64,000 nt of DNA from assembly GCF_009846865.1 (NCBI RefSeq), contig NZ_WUWN01000001.1, positions 124,001-188,000 on the forward strand, written 5' to 3'. A model generated the notes under the pieces. That model made no database searches. It saw nothing but the letters and a program-made list of their open reading frames with translations, and was not told the DNA's origin. Below are positions 53,668-63,044 of this stretch, piece after piece; position 1 is the first letter of the stretch, and each line of letters starts with the position of its first letter. Position numbers and translations under genes: made by a program. This stretch comes from Puerhibacterium puerhi (GTDB lineage Bacteria; Actinomycetota; Actinomycetes; Actinomycetales; Cellulomonadaceae).

Positions 53668-54659
53668 CGGGTTGCCCCCTTGCGGAACATGCCGTTGAAG
53701 GCGAGCTGGGTGATGTTGATGGCAAGGATCACCAGGAGCAGCACGACGCCGACGGCCGAGGCGTACCCGAGGTCGTTCTTCTCGATGCCCTGCCGGTACA
53801 GGTAGCCGACGATCGTCAGGCCGATGTTCTGCGGGGAGTTGTTGCCGCCGTAGAGCATGAAGCTCTCGAGGAACATGGCCATGCCGCCGTACACGGAGAT
53901 CGTCAGGACGTAGATGATCGTCGGCCGCATCTGCGGCAGCGTCACGTAGCGGAAGGTCTGCCAGCGCGAGGCGCCGTCGAGCTCGGCGGCCTCGTAGTAC
54001 TCCGCGGGGATCGACTGCAGGCCGGCCAGGAAGTACATCATGTTGACGCCGGTCCACCGCCACATCGCGACGAGCAGCAGCGCGAGCAGGCCCGTGAGGT
54101 CGTTCTTGAGCCACTTCTCCGGCTCGAGCCCGAACGCGCCGATGACCTGGTTGAACAGCGCCGTCTCGCTCTCGGAGAACATGAGCCGGAAGACGATACC
54201 GGCCACCACCACCGACGTGAGGGCCGGCACGAACATCGCGGACTTGAAGAACGCCTTGATCTTGGGCGAGCCGATCCGCGAGTTCACCCAGACCGCCAGC
54301 ACCAGCGGGATCGGGATCAGCAGCACCAGCGTCAGCAGGGTGTACCGCAGCGAGTTGCCCATGGCGAGCCAGAAGAGGCGATCGCCGACGAGCCGCTCGA
54401 AGTTGTCCAGCCCGACGTTCTCCGTGACGCCCGGGAGGATGTGCTGCGTGCTCATGAGGAACGAGCGGCCGAGCGGGAACGCCCAGAAGATGCCGAACGT
54501 CAGGATGAACGGCAGCACGAAGACGTAGGGCGCGGCCTTGCGCGAGTAGAGCAGGTTCTTCGCCGGCGAGCCGCCGGCCGCCGGCCGGCGTCCCACCCGT
54601 CTCCTGCGCACCACGGGCGCCGCGCGGACGGTTGCCGGGGTGGCGACATCGTTGACCAT
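53664..54659 (-). CDS. Sugar ABC transporter permease, MalF type
   Basis: 331 aa, six helices after a ~40-residue basic N-terminus. The EAA loop is EYYEAAELDGASRWQTFRYVTLPQMRPT. It forms the translocation path with the MalG-type partner. It is the first gene of the transporter operon; two LacI-type operators lie upstream. ATG 54659 is preceded by GAGGAG placed in the loop of a 5-bp hairpin (54662-54677). Confidence 0.95.
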   Translation of the reverse strand: MVNDVATPATVRAAPVVRRRRVGRRPAAGGSPAKNLLYSRKAAPYVFVLPFILTFGIFWAFPLGRSFLMSTQHILPGVTENVGLDNFERLVGDRLFWLAMGNSLRYTLLTLVLLIPIPLVLAVWVNSRIGSPKIKAFFKSAMFVPALTSVVVAGIVFRLMFSESETALFNQVIGAFGLEPEKWLKNDLTGLLALLLVAMWRWTGVNMMYFLAGLQSIPAEYYEAAELDGASRWQTFRYVTLPQMRPTIIYVLTISVYGGMAMFLESFMLYGGNNSPQNIGLTIVGYLYRQGIEKNDLGYASAVGVVLLLVILAINITQLAFNGMFRKGATR

Positions 54660-54661
54660 CG

Positions 54662-54677
54662 GACTCCTCCTCGAGTC
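54662..54677 (-). promoter_or_regulatory. Ribosome-binding site in a hairpin loop
   Basis: GACTC-GAGGAG-GAGTC: the ribosome-binding sequence is the 6-nt loop of a 5-bp stem. The leader of the divergent lacI gene (55829-55842) has nearly the same sequence (ACTC-GAGGAG-GAGT). Confidence 0.55.
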
Positions 54678-54691
54678 GGGAGCCACCCCTG

Positions 54692-54703
54692 TACATCGTT
54701 GTA
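54692..54703. promoter_or_regulatory. LacI operator 1 of the transporter operon
   Basis: TACATCGTTGTA, palindromic except for one central pair, with the central CG usual for LacI-family sites. It lies downstream of the predicted transcription start of the transporter operon. Confidence 0.75.
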
Positions 54704-54725
54704 GGGCGACCCGTCGGAGGATTTC

Positions 54726-54737
54726 TACATCGTTGCA
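54726..54737. promoter_or_regulatory. LacI operator 2 of the transporter operon
   Basis: TACATCGTTGCA, 34 nt centre to centre from operator 1. On the minus strand it runs into TAGAAA (54727-54722), a -10 candidate, so it overlaps the promoter. Confidence 0.72.
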
Positions 54738-54820
54738 GAGCGCCACGGCAAGAGGCGGTCGACGTCGAGACCGAAACGTGACCTGGATCTCAGCCCGGGC
54801 GCACGACGAGCGCCCCGCGG

Positions 54821-55825
54821 TCAGCGCGCGGTCGACTCCCGGGCCACGACCTCGAAGTCGGCGACGACCCGCCGCGGCGCCACCTCGGACCCGGCGATCC
54901 GCTCCACGAGCAGGTCCACGGCGGTCTGCGCGATCTGCTCGCGGCCGGGCGCGACCGAGCTCAGCGGTGGCTCGGCGTACCGCGCGTCGTCCACGTCGTC
55001 GAACCCGACGACGGCCACCTGGCCGGGCACCGCGATGCGCCGGGCGTGCAGCACGTGCAGCGCGCCCAGCGCCAGCGCGTCGTTCATCGCGAACACGCCG
55101 TCGAACTCGACCCGGGCGTCCAGCAGCCGGTTCATCGCCTCGGCGCCGGTGGACCGGTGCCACTGGCCCGCCTCCCCCTGGAGCGCCGGGTCGAACGGCA
55201 GCCCGGCGTCCTCGAGCGCGGCCCGGTAACCCTCGAGGCGCAGCGCGGCCGATCCCATCCGCTCGCCCGGGTGCACGCCGACGACGGCGATGCGCCGGCA
55301 CCCGCGCGCGACCAGGTGCGCCGTGGCGGCGCGGGCACCGTCGACGTTGGCCATCGTCACGTGGTCCACCGGGCCGCCGAAGATCCGCTCGCCGAGCAGC
55401 ACCATCGGGTAGTCGACGTCGAGGACGGCGGTCTCCTCGGGCTCCAGGGCCAGCGGCGAGAAGAGCAAGCCGTCGGTGAGTCGGCGCCGCTCGCTGCGCA
55501 GCACCTCGAGCTCACGCTCGCGAACGGCCCCGGTCTGCTCGATGAGGACCACGAGGCCGCGCCGCTCCGCCGCGCGCATGACCGAGTCGGCCAGCTCGGC
55601 GAAGTACGGCAGCACGAGCTCGGGGAGGGCGAGGCCGATGATGCCGGTGCGCCCCTGGCGCAGGCTGCGGGCGGAGAGGTTGACCTGGTAGCCCAGCTCG
55701 TCGATGGCGCGCTGCACGCGGTCCCGGGTTCCCGGCCGGATGTGCGGGTAGCCGTTGACCACGTTGGAGACCGTCTTGATCGAGACGCCGGCCTTGCTCG
55801 CCACGTCGCGCATCGTGACCGCCAT
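54821..55825 (-). CDS. LacI-family regulator of arabino-oligosaccharide uptake
   Basis: 334 aa. The helix-turn-helix is at 1-25 (MRDVASKAGVSIKTVSNVVN) and the hinge helix near 47-57 (VNLSARSLRQG). The sugar-binding core follows (GRTGIIGLALPELVLPYFA). It lies between the transporter operon and the second GH51, and all three promoters carry TACAWCGTTGYA sites, so it very probably controls all of them, including itself. Effector: an arabinose-containing sugar, by inference. Confidence 0.92.
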   Translation of the reverse strand: MAVTMRDVASKAGVSIKTVSNVVNGYPHIRPGTRDRVQRAIDELGYQVNLSARSLRQGRTGIIGLALPELVLPYFAELADSVMRAAERRGLVVLIEQTGAVRERELEVLRSERRRLTDGLLFSPLALEPEETAVLDVDYPMVLLGERIFGGPVDHVTMANVDGARAATAHLVARGCRRIAVVGVHPGERMGSAALRLEGYRAALEDAGLPFDPALQGEAGQWHRSTGAEAMNRLLDARVEFDGVFAMNDALALGALHVLHARRIAVPGQVAVVGFDDVDDARYAEPPLSSVAPGREQIAQTAVDLLVERIAGSEVAPRRVVADFEVVARESTAR

Positions 55826-55854
55826 GGGACTCCTCCTCGAGTGGGACGGCAGGC

Positions 55855-55871
55855 TATTCTACAACGTTGTA
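55855..55871. promoter_or_regulatory. Shared divergent promoter with LacI operator 3
   Basis: TACAACGTTGTA (55860-55871) is a perfect palindrome. It adjoins TATTCT (55855-55860), the -10 candidate for the GH51 gene on the plus strand, and TAGAAT (55861-55856), the -10 candidate for lacI on the minus strand. One bound repressor would block both. Confidence 0.78.
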
Positions 55872-55896
55872 ACGTCCATCACAGCAAGGGACCGCC

Positions 55897-57429
55897 ATGA
55901 CCGACAACGACGTCCGCGTCACCCTCCACCCCGCGTTCCGCAAGGGACCGGTCGACCGCCGGCTGTTCGGCTCGTTCGTCGAGCACCTCGGCCGCGCCGT
56001 CTACACCGGCATCTTCGAGCCGGACCACCCTACGGCCGACGCGCACGGATTCCGGCGCGACGTCGCCGACCTCACGCGCGAGCTGGGGGTGACGACCGTC
56101 CGCTACCCGGGCGGGAACTTCGTCTCCAACTACGTGTGGGAGGACGGCGTCGGGCCGGTCGCCGACCGCAAGCCGTTCCTCGACCTGGCCTGGCGCACCG
56201 TCGAGCCGAACCTCGTGGGCACCGACGAGTTCCTCCAGTGGGCCGAGCGCGAGGGCATCGAGCCGATGATGGCCGTCAATCTCGGCACCCGCGGCGTCGC
56301 CGCTGCCGCGGCGCTCGTGGAGTACTGCAACGGCGAGGCCGGCACCCGCTGGGCCGACCTGCGCATCGCCAACGGCCGCGAGAAGCCCTACGGCGTGCGG
56401 CTGTGGTGCCTGGGCAACGAGATGGACGGCCCGTGGCAGATCGGCCACAAGGACGCCCACGAGTACGGCAAGCTGGCCGCCGAGGCCGGCAAGGCGATGA
56501 AGCTCGTCGACCCGTCGATCGAGCTGGTCGTGTGCGGGTCGTCGTCGATGCAGATGCCGACGTTCGGCGAGTGGGAGCGGACCGTCCTGTCGTACACCTA
56601 CGACCTCGTGGACCACGTCTCGATGCACGCGTACTACGAGGAGCTCGACGGCGACCGCGGGTCGTTCCTCGCGTCCGGCACCGCGATGGACCGGTTCGTC
56701 GACCGGGTCGTGGCGTCGGCCGACGCCGTCGGGGCGCAGCGCCGCTCGGACAAGAAGATCACCATCAGCTTCGACGAGTGGAACGTCTGGTACCTCGAGT
56801 CGCGGTTCCCCGGCGAGCAGAACCTGCCGATCCAGCGCGACGCCCCGCGCATCATCGAGGATGTCTACTCGGGCCTCGACGCCGTGGTCGTCGGCGACCT
56901 GCTCGTCACCCTGCTCAACCACGCCGACCGCGTCCCGGTCGCGTGCCTGGCCCAGCTGGTCAACGTCATCGCGCCGATCATGACCGAGCCGGGCGGCGAG
57001 GCGTGGCGCCAGCCCACCTTCCACCCGTTCGCCACGACGGCGCGCCTGGCGCGCGGCGAGGCGCTCGACCTGCGCGTGGCGACGCCGTCGTACACCACGG
57101 CCAGGCACGGCGAGGTGCCCGTGGTGACCGCTGCCGGCACGGTGGCCGACGACGGCGCCGCGGCGCTGTTCCTCACCAACCGCTCGTCGGAGCCGGTCGA
57201 GGTGGCGATCGACCACCTCGGCTCGGTGCTCACCGTGGCCGAGGGCTGGCGGATGCTCGCCGACCACGAGCCCGCCGTCGTGGGGCCGGAGCACGCCGCC
57301 CGGGTCGCCGAGAAGTCCTGGGGCGCGGTCGACGTCGCGACGGCGGTGCGGCGCGAGGGCAGCACGACCACCGTGCGGCTCGAGCCGGAGTCGTGGACGG
57401 CGCTGGCGGGCACGCTGGCCCAGGCCTGA
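55897..57429 (+). CDS. Second intracellular alpha-L-arabinofuranosidase, GH51
   Basis: 510 aa. Acid/base E175 in WCLGNEMDGPW and nucleophile E294 in ISFDEWNVWY; no signal peptide. Sequence is clearly similar to the first GH51 along the whole length (SFVEHLGR, VRYPGGNFVS, NVIAPIMTEPGG), so the two are paralogues and may differ in linkage preference. Start ATG 55897 after AAGGGA. Confidence 0.95.
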   Translation: MTDNDVRVTLHPAFRKGPVDRRLFGSFVEHLGRAVYTGIFEPDHPTADAHGFRRDVADLTRELGVTTVRYPGGNFVSNYVWEDGVGPVADRKPFLDLAWRTVEPNLVGTDEFLQWAEREGIEPMMAVNLGTRGVAAAAALVEYCNGEAGTRWADLRIANGREKPYGVRLWCLGNEMDGPWQIGHKDAHEYGKLAAEAGKAMKLVDPSIELVVCGSSSMQMPTFGEWERTVLSYTYDLVDHVSMHAYYEELDGDRGSFLASGTAMDRFVDRVVASADAVGAQRRSDKKITISFDEWNVWYLESRFPGEQNLPIQRDAPRIIEDVYSGLDAVVVGDLLVTLLNHADRVPVACLAQLVNVIAPIMTEPGGEAWRQPTFHPFATTARLARGEALDLRVATPSYTTARHGEVPVVTAAGTVADDGAAALFLTNRSSEPVEVAIDHLGSVLTVAEGWRMLADHEPAVVGPEHAARVAEKSWGAVDVATAVRREGSTTTVRLEPESWTALAGTLAQA

Positions 57430-57445
57430 CCCCGCTTCCCCCTTC

Positions 57446-57501
57446 GTGGGTACAGGACACGCCGTGCGGATCGCGATCCGCACGGCGTGTCCTGTACCCA
57501 C
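57446..57501. repeat. 56-nt perfect palindrome between convergent genes
   Basis: Bases 57446-57473 are followed by their exact complement (57474-57501): a 28-bp stem without loop, centred on GGATCGCGATCC. It shares the core GGGTACRGRACACGCCGTG with the palindrome at 28,333. Confidence 0.85.
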
Positions 57502-57613
57502 AGCCACGAGGGTGGCGCGCCTGCTCAGCCGGCGACCGGCATCCCGCGCGTCCACGGTCGGCTGAGCCGCCCCCGCAGCACGACGCCGTCGCTCGGTCAC
57601 CCACCCCAGACGT
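57502..57613. other. Short gap without gene
   Basis: Between the palindrome and the terminator no gene or further structure is visible; with its flanks the gene-free gap is 57430-57682. Confidence 0.5.
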
Positions 57614-57653
57614 GTCAGGGCCTCGGTGCGGTCTCCCGCACCGAGGCCCTGAC
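57614..57653 (-). terminator. Terminator of the araBDA operon
   Basis: GTCAGGGCCTCGGTGCGG and its exact complement form an 18-bp stem with a 4-nt loop, 30 nt past the stop of the last ara operon gene. Confidence 0.75.
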
Positions 57654-57682
57654 GACCCGGGAGAGCGACAGGGACGCCCCGG

Positions 57683-58990
57683 TCAGCGCACCCCGTGCCG
57701 CTCGAGGAACGCGTTGACGAACCGGCGCCGCGGGTCGAGCCGCTCGGCGAGCTCGCGCAGGCGGCCGATGTGCGGGTACAGGTCCGCCGCCGGCAGGTCG
57801 GGGGTGAAGACCTTGCCCCAGTGCGGGCGGGCACCCAGCGGCAGCAGGGCCGCCTCGACGGCGGGCAGCGCGCGCCCGACCGCCTCGGCGTCCTTGACCC
57901 ACGTGAAGTGGAACCCGACGAACCAGTCCGCAGAGCCGCCGTCGGCCAGGGCGCGCGACGTGGGGCTGGCCCACGCGTCGTCCGCGGCCACGGTGCGCAG
58001 CTCGCCCACCTGCAGCAGCGGCGTCACGACGTCGGTCAGGCCGCGCAGGGCCCTGACGGCGTCGGCCAGCCGGTCGCCCGGCAGGAGGTACTCCGACTGG
58101 ATCTCCTCCCCCGCGCTCGGCGTGTGGTCGGCGCGGAAGTGCGGCAGGCGGTCGTGCCACGGGCCGGGCACGCCGCCCTGCTCGTTGGCGGCCTCGGCCG
58201 GCAGCCCCAGGATCGGGTGCCGACGCTCGGCGACGGGCGTGCCGCCGACGGCGGCGAGCACCTCGCGCGCCGCCGCCAGCTCGTCCGCGGAGACCGCCTT
58301 GACGAACACCTGCTGCGGCCCGTCGCCGGCCCAGTCGGTGAACACGCTCACCGAGTAGGCGCTGCCGAGCAGGCCGGTGGGGTCGTCGCCGATCGCGTCC
58401 CAGCGCACGCCGTCGAACACCTGCTGGCGCACCTCGAACGTCGGCACGACGTCGAGCGTCACGTCGAGCACGACGCCGAGCGCGCCGAGGTGCACCGCGG
58501 CGCCCGCGGCCTCCTCGCGCCCGAGCTCGACGACGTCGCCCTCGCCGGTCAGGATGCGCAGCCCGGCCACCTGCGTGGCGAGGCTGCCGGTCCGCGTGCC
58601 CGACCCGTGCGTGCCGGTCGCCACCGCGCCCGCCACGGAGATGTGCGGCAGCGACGCGAGGTTGCGCAGCGCCCAGCCCTGGGCGTGCAGCGCCTCGGCG
58701 AGCGCCGCGTGGCGCACGCCGGCCGAGCACGTGACCGTGCGGGCGTCGGCGTCCACGGTGATCGACGTCGGCAGCGCGGTGACGTCGACCAGCACGCCGT
58801 CGGTGTCGGCGACGGGGCTGAACGAGTGCCGCGAGCCCACGACGTGCGCGCGCTCGGCACCCAGCACCGCCTGGCGCAGCTCCTCGAGCGTGCGCGGGCG
58901 CACCAGCTCGCGCGCCGAGTAGGTCAGGCTGCGCGACCAGTTCTCCCCCGGCGCGATGCCGGGCGTCGTGCCCTCCGTCGTGGCGCCCAT
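57683..58990 (-). CDS. FAD-dependent aldonolactone/alditol oxidase-like enzyme
   Basis: 435 aa of the vanillyl-alcohol-oxidase fold. H55 in VVGSRHSFSPV is the position of covalent FAD attachment in alditol oxidases; VAGAVATGTHGSG is the second FAD loop; the C-terminal ALO domain ends RRRFVNAFLERHG. Family members oxidise xylitol, sorbitol or sugar lactones. It follows araA with a GTGA overlap if GTG 58999 is the start; I list ATG 58990 (GAGGGG upstream). Arabitol or arabinonolactone is a plausible substrate, by position only. Confidence 0.87.
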   Translation of the reverse strand: MGATTEGTTPGIAPGENWSRSLTYSARELVRPRTLEELRQAVLGAERAHVVGSRHSFSPVADTDGVLVDVTALPTSITVDADARTVTCSAGVRHAALAEALHAQGWALRNLASLPHISVAGAVATGTHGSGTRTGSLATQVAGLRILTGEGDVVELGREEAAGAAVHLGALGVVLDVTLDVVPTFEVRQQVFDGVRWDAIGDDPTGLLGSAYSVSVFTDWAGDGPQQVFVKAVSADELAAAREVLAAVGGTPVAERRHPILGLPAEAANEQGGVPGPWHDRLPHFRADHTPSAGEEIQSEYLLPGDRLADAVRALRGLTDVVTPLLQVGELRTVAADDAWASPTSRALADGGSADWFVGFHFTWVKDAEAVGRALPAVEAALLPLGARPHWGKVFTPDLPAADLYPHIGRLRELAERLDPRRRFVNAFLERHGVR

Positions 58991-58995
58991 GGCGG

Positions 58996-60504
58996 TCACA
59001 GCCCCTCGGCGAGCTTGAAGTAGACCTGGTTCCAGCGCACCTGGTCGGCGAACCCGCGGCGCGTGGTGTGCTCGTCGATGACCAGCAGCTCGGTGCGGGC
59101 GATGTTGGCGAACACCTCGAACGCCTCGATGCCGGCCGCCGTGGACATCACGGTGTGGTGCGCGCCGCCGGCCGTGAGCCACGCCTCGGCCGAGGTGGCG
59201 AAGTCGGGGCGCGGCTGCCACACGGCGCGGGCGACCGGCAGCTTCGGCAGCTCCTGCGCAGGGGCCACGACGTCGACGACGTTGGCGGTGAGGCGGAAGC
59301 GGTCGCGCATGTCGGCCAGCGACACGACCACGGCCTCGCCCGGGTCGGTGTCGAACACCATGCGGACCGGGTCCTCCTTGCCGCCGATGCCCAGCGGGTG
59401 GATCTCGATGCGCGGCGTCGAGGTGGTCAGGGTCGGGCACACCTCGAGCATGTGCGCGCCGAGGATGACCTCCTTGCCCGGCGTCAGGTCGTAGGTGTAG
59501 TCCTCCATGAGGGAGGCGCCGCCCGGCAGCCCCTCGCCCATGACCTTGGCGGCCCGGACCAGCACCGCGGTCTTCCAGTCGCCCTCGGCGCCGAAGCCGT
59601 AGCCCTTCTCCATGAGGCGCTGCACGGCCAGGCCGGGCAGCTGGCGCAGGGCGCCGAGGTCCTCGAAGTTCGTGGTGAAGGCCTTGGCGCCGCGCTCGAC
59701 CAGGAAGGCCTCCATCGCGGCCTCCTGACGGGCCGCGTAGCGTAGCGAGTCGTGGCGCTCGCCGCCCTTGCGCAGCTCGGGCACGACGTCGTAGCGCTCC
59801 TCGTACTCCGCCACCAGCGCGTCCACGGTGGCCTCGTCGACCGCGTCGACAGCCGCGACCAGCTCGTTGACGCCCCAGGTGTTGACCGACACGCCGAAGC
59901 GCAGCTCGGCCTCGGTCTTGTCGCCCTCGGTGACGGCCACGTTGCGCATGTTGTCGCCGAAGCGCACCAGCGTGAGCTCGTGCGTGGCGGCCCAGCCGGC
60001 GGCGCCGCGCACCCAGGTGCCCACGCGCTTCGTCACGGCCGGGTTGGACACGTGGCCCACCACGGTGGTGCGCGCGACGCCCAGGCGCGTGGCGATGTAC
60101 GCGTACTCGCGGTCGCCGTGCGCGGCCTGGTTGAGGTTCATGAAGTCCATGTCGATCTCCGACCACGGGAGCTCGACGTTGGCCTGGGTGTGCAGGTGCA
60201 GCAGCGGCTTGCGCAGCTCGTTCAGGCCGGTGATCCACATCTTCGCCGGGCTGAAGGTGTGCATCCAGGTGATGACGCCGAGCACCTTGTCGTCGCTGTT
60301 GGCGTCGAGCATCGCACGGCGGATGGCCGCCGAGTCCTTGAGGACCGGCTTCCACACGACCGTGACGGGCACGTCGTCGGAGGCGTCGAGCGCGCGGGCG
60401 ACCTCCTGCGACTGCTCGGCGACCTGGGCCAGCACGTCCTCGCCGTAGAGGTCCTGGCTGCCGGTGAAGAACCAGACCTCGCGGTCGGCGTAGGGCTTGG
60501 TCAT
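58996..60504 (-). CDS. araA: L-Arabinose isomerase
   Basis: 502 aa. The N-terminus [20 protein letters not shown] is diagnostic; metal ligands lie in the segments [14 protein letters not shown] and MEDYTYDL, and the C-terminal His in GGAHHTVMS. It converts L-arabinose to L-ribulose in the cytoplasm. Start ATG 60504, with AGGAAGGACG upstream. Third gene of the ara operon, 52 nt after araD. Confidence 0.97.
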   Translation of the reverse strand: MTKPYADREVWFFTGSQDLYGEDVLAQVAEQSQEVARALDASDDVPVTVVWKPVLKDSAAIRRAMLDANSDDKVLGVITWMHTFSPAKMWITGLNELRKPLLHLHTQANVELPWSEIDMDFMNLNQAAHGDREYAYIATRLGVARTTVVGHVSNPAVTKRVGTWVRGAAGWAATHELTLVRFGDNMRNVAVTEGDKTEAELRFGVSVNTWGVNELVAAVDAVDEATVDALVAEYEERYDVVPELRKGGERHDSLRYAARQEAAMEAFLVERGAKAFTTNFEDLGALRQLPGLAVQRLMEKGYGFGAEGDWKTAVLVRAAKVMGEGLPGGASLMEDYTYDLTPGKEVILGAHMLEVCPTLTTSTPRIEIHPLGIGGKEDPVRMVFDTDPGEAVVVSLADMRDRFRLTANVVDVVAPAQELPKLPVARAVWQPRPDFATSAEAWLTAGGAHHTVMSTAAGIEAFEVFANIARTELLVIDEHTTRRGFADQVRWNQVYFKLAEGL

Positions 60505-60556
60505 CGTCGTCCTTCCTGAGGGGGTGCCTGGGTGGTGGTGTCGGGGACCGGCCGCG

Positions 60557-61264
60557 TCAGTGCTGGCCGTAGACGTTCTGATAGCGGTCGTAGAGGCTGT
60601 CGACGTACTGCTGCTCGATCGGCAGCGGCTCGCCCACCTGGCGCGAGACGTGCACGGTGCGGGCGACCTCCTCGAGCAGGACGGCGGCCTTGACGGCGTC
60701 CTTCGCGTCCTTGCCGATCGTGAACGGCCCGTGGTTGCGCATGAGCACCGCGCGGCTGCGGTGGCCCGTGAGGGTCTCGACGATGCCGCGGCCGATCGAG
60801 TCGTCGCCGATGATCGCGAACGGGCCCACGGGGATCGGCCCGCCGAACTCGTCGGCCATCATCGTCAGCACGCAGGGGATCTCCTCGCCGCGCGCGGCCC
60901 ACGCCGTGGCGTAGGTGGAGTGCGTGTGCACGACGCCGCCGACGTGGTCCATGTGCTTGTACACGTAGGCGTGCGCGGCGGTGTCCGACGACGGCGCTCG
61001 CTCACCCTCGACGAGGTTGCCGTCGAGGTCGCACACGACCATGGAGTCGGCCGTGAGCTCGTCGTAGGAGACGCCGGACGGCTTGATGACCAGCAGGTCG
61101 TCGCTGCCGTCGCCGGCGGTCCCGCGCACGCGCTCGGAGACGTTGCCGGCGGTCCACACGACGAGCTCCCAGCGGGGCAGCTCGGCGTGCAGGCGCGCGA
61201 CGCGCTCCTTGGCCTCGTCGACGGCCGCGCGCAGCGCGGCGGGGACCTCGGTGGGGGTGCTCAT
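60557..61264 (-). CDS. araD: L-Ribulose-5-phosphate 4-epimerase
   Basis: 235 aa class II aldolase-fold enzyme. Phosphate and metal segments are [23 protein letters not shown], the Zn ligands [11 protein letters not shown], and [16 protein letters not shown]. It forms D-xylulose 5-phosphate for the pentose phosphate pathway. Start ATG 61264. It lies between kinase and isomerase genes, 38 nt after araB. Confidence 0.96.
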   Translation of the reverse strand: MSTPTEVPAALRAAVDEAKERVARLHAELPRWELVVWTAGNVSERVRGTAGDGSDDLLVIKPSGVSYDELTADSMVVCDLDGNLVEGERAPSSDTAAHAYVYKHMDHVGGVVHTHSTYATAWAARGEEIPCVLTMMADEFGGPIPVGPFAIIGDDSIGRGIVETLTGHRSRAVLMRNHGPFTIGKDAKDAVKAAVLLEEVARTVHVSRQVGEPLPIEQQYVDSLYDRYQNVYGQH

Positions 61265-61302
61265 CAGGGGTGTCTCTCCTGCGTCCGGTGGTGCGTGAAG
61301 GG

Positions 61303-62910
61303 TCAGAGCGCCTGCGTGGCGGCGCGCTCGACGGCCAGGCCCGCGGCGTACCGCTCGAGGTAGGCCGCGAAGCCCGCCTCGTCGGCAGCGTCGGGCTCGA
61401 CGACCTCGAGCTCGGCGTCGGCGAAGACGCGCTCGGCGAGGTAGGTGCCGAGGTCCTGGTCGGTGCGGGCGGCGGCGTAGGCCGCGAGCACGGCGATGCC
61501 CCAGGCGCCGCCGTCGCCGGCGGTCCGGCCGACGGCGACCGGGGCGCCGGTCGCGGCGGCGAGCAGCCGCTGCGCCACGCCCTCGGTGCGGAACATGCCG
61601 CCGTGGGCGAACATCGCGTCGATCGTCACGCCCTCGGCGGCCAGCACCCGCATGCCGAGCGCCAGGGTGCCGAAGACGCCGTAGATCTGCGTGCGGGCGA
61701 AGTTGGCGAGCGTCAGGCGGCTGCCCGGGGTGCGCACGACCAGCGGGCGCCCCTCGTCCAGGCCCGTGATCGGCTCGCCGGCCAGGTAGTTGTAGGCGAG
61801 CAGGCCGCCGCCGTCGGCGTCGCCCTCCAGGGCGGCGCGGAACAGCGCCCGGAAGACGTCGTCCGGCTCGGTGGGGTTGCCGGTGGCCGCGAGCAGCTCG
61901 CCGAGCAGCCCCGCCCAGGCGTCGAGCTCGCTGGCGCCGTTGTTGCAGTGCACCATCGCCACGAGGTCGCCGGCGGGCGTGGTGACGACGTCGAGCTCGT
62001 GGTGCACGCGGCGCAGCGGCTTCTCGAGCACCACCATGGCGAAGATGCTCGTGCCGGCGCTGACGTTGCCCGTGCGCGGCGCCACCGAGTTCGTCGCGAC
62101 CATGCCGGTCCCGGCGTCGCCCTCGGGCGGGCACACCGGCACGCCGGGGCGCAGCGTGCCGGTCGGGTCGAGCAGCGCGGCGCCCTCCTCGCTGAGCGTC
62201 CCTGCGTCCTGGCCGGCGACGAGCACGTCGGGCAGCAGGTCGCGCAGGCGCAGGCCGGGGCGGCGCGGGGACACCAGCTCGTCGAACTGGGCGAGCATGC
62301 CGGCGTCGTAGTCGTGCGTCGCGGGGTCGATCGGGAACATCCCCGAGGCGTCGCCGACGCCGAGCACCTTGCGGCCGGTCAGGCGCCAGTGCACGTAGCC
62401 GGCGAGCGTGGTCAGGAACGCGACCTGCGGCACGTGCTCCTCGTGGTCGAGCACCGCCTGGTAGTAGTGGGCCACCGACCAGCGCAGCGGGACGTTGAAC
62501 CCGAGCAGCTCGGTCAGCTCCCCGGCGGCGCGCCCGGTGCTCGTGTTGCGCCAGGTGCGGAACGGCACGAGCAGCTCGTCGTCGGCGTCGAACGCCATGT
62601 AGCCGTGCATCATCGCCGAGATCCCGAGGCCCGCGAGCGCGCTCGGCCGCACACCGTAGCGCTGCTCGGCGTCGGCCAGCAGCGACGCGACGCTGGCCTG
62701 CAGGCCGGACCACACGTCGTCGAGCGAGTACGTCCACACGCCGTCGACCAGGTCGTTCTCCCAGGCGTGGCTGCCCGTGGCGACGGGCACGTGGTCGGGG
62801 CCGATGAGGCACGCCTTGATCCGGGTCGAGCCGAGCTCGATCCCCAGGGTCGTGCGGCCCGAGGTGATCGCCGAGCGCACGGCGTCCGTCGCGTCGTCCT
62901 GCTGCACCAT
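61303..62910 (-). CDS. araB: L-Ribulokinase-type FGGY carbohydrate kinase
   Basis: 535 aa. ATP/sugar motifs are LGIELGSTRIKACLIG at residues 22-37, GLGISAMMHGYMAFD near 108, and the FGGY C-terminal part with AHGGMFRTEGVAQRLLAAATG. Context defines L-ribulose as substrate; sequence alone only shows the FGGY family, which includes xylulokinases. First gene of the ara operon; start ATG 62910. Confidence 0.92.
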   Translation of the reverse strand: MVQQDDATDAVRSAITSGRTTLGIELGSTRIKACLIGPDHVPVATGSHAWENDLVDGVWTYSLDDVWSGLQASVASLLADAEQRYGVRPSALAGLGISAMMHGYMAFDADDELLVPFRTWRNTSTGRAAGELTELLGFNVPLRWSVAHYYQAVLDHEEHVPQVAFLTTLAGYVHWRLTGRKVLGVGDASGMFPIDPATHDYDAGMLAQFDELVSPRRPGLRLRDLLPDVLVAGQDAGTLSEEGAALLDPTGTLRPGVPVCPPEGDAGTGMVATNSVAPRTGNVSAGTSIFAMVVLEKPLRRVHHELDVVTTPAGDLVAMVHCNNGASELDAWAGLLGELLAATGNPTEPDDVFRALFRAALEGDADGGGLLAYNYLAGEPITGLDEGRPLVVRTPGSRLTLANFARTQIYGVFGTLALGMRVLAAEGVTIDAMFAHGGMFRTEGVAQRLLAAATGAPVAVGRTAGDGGAWGIAVLAAYAAARTDQDLGTYLAERVFADAELEVVEPDAADEAGFAAYLERYAAGLAVERAATQAL

Positions 62911-63044
62911 CGCGAGCTGCTCCGTCCTCGCCCGGCTCCGTCGCGGGCGTCGTTCCTTGCCGGTGCGGCGCCGTCCGGCGCCGCGGTGCGGCACCGCTGC
63001 GCGGGGCCGCCGGGCGTGTCGCCCGTCGTCGGGGATGTTAGCGC
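62911..63044. other. araB upstream region
   Basis: 134-nt gap with the leader of araB. A GGCGCCG inverted repeat is near 62970-62985. No separate gene is visible. Confidence 0.45.
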
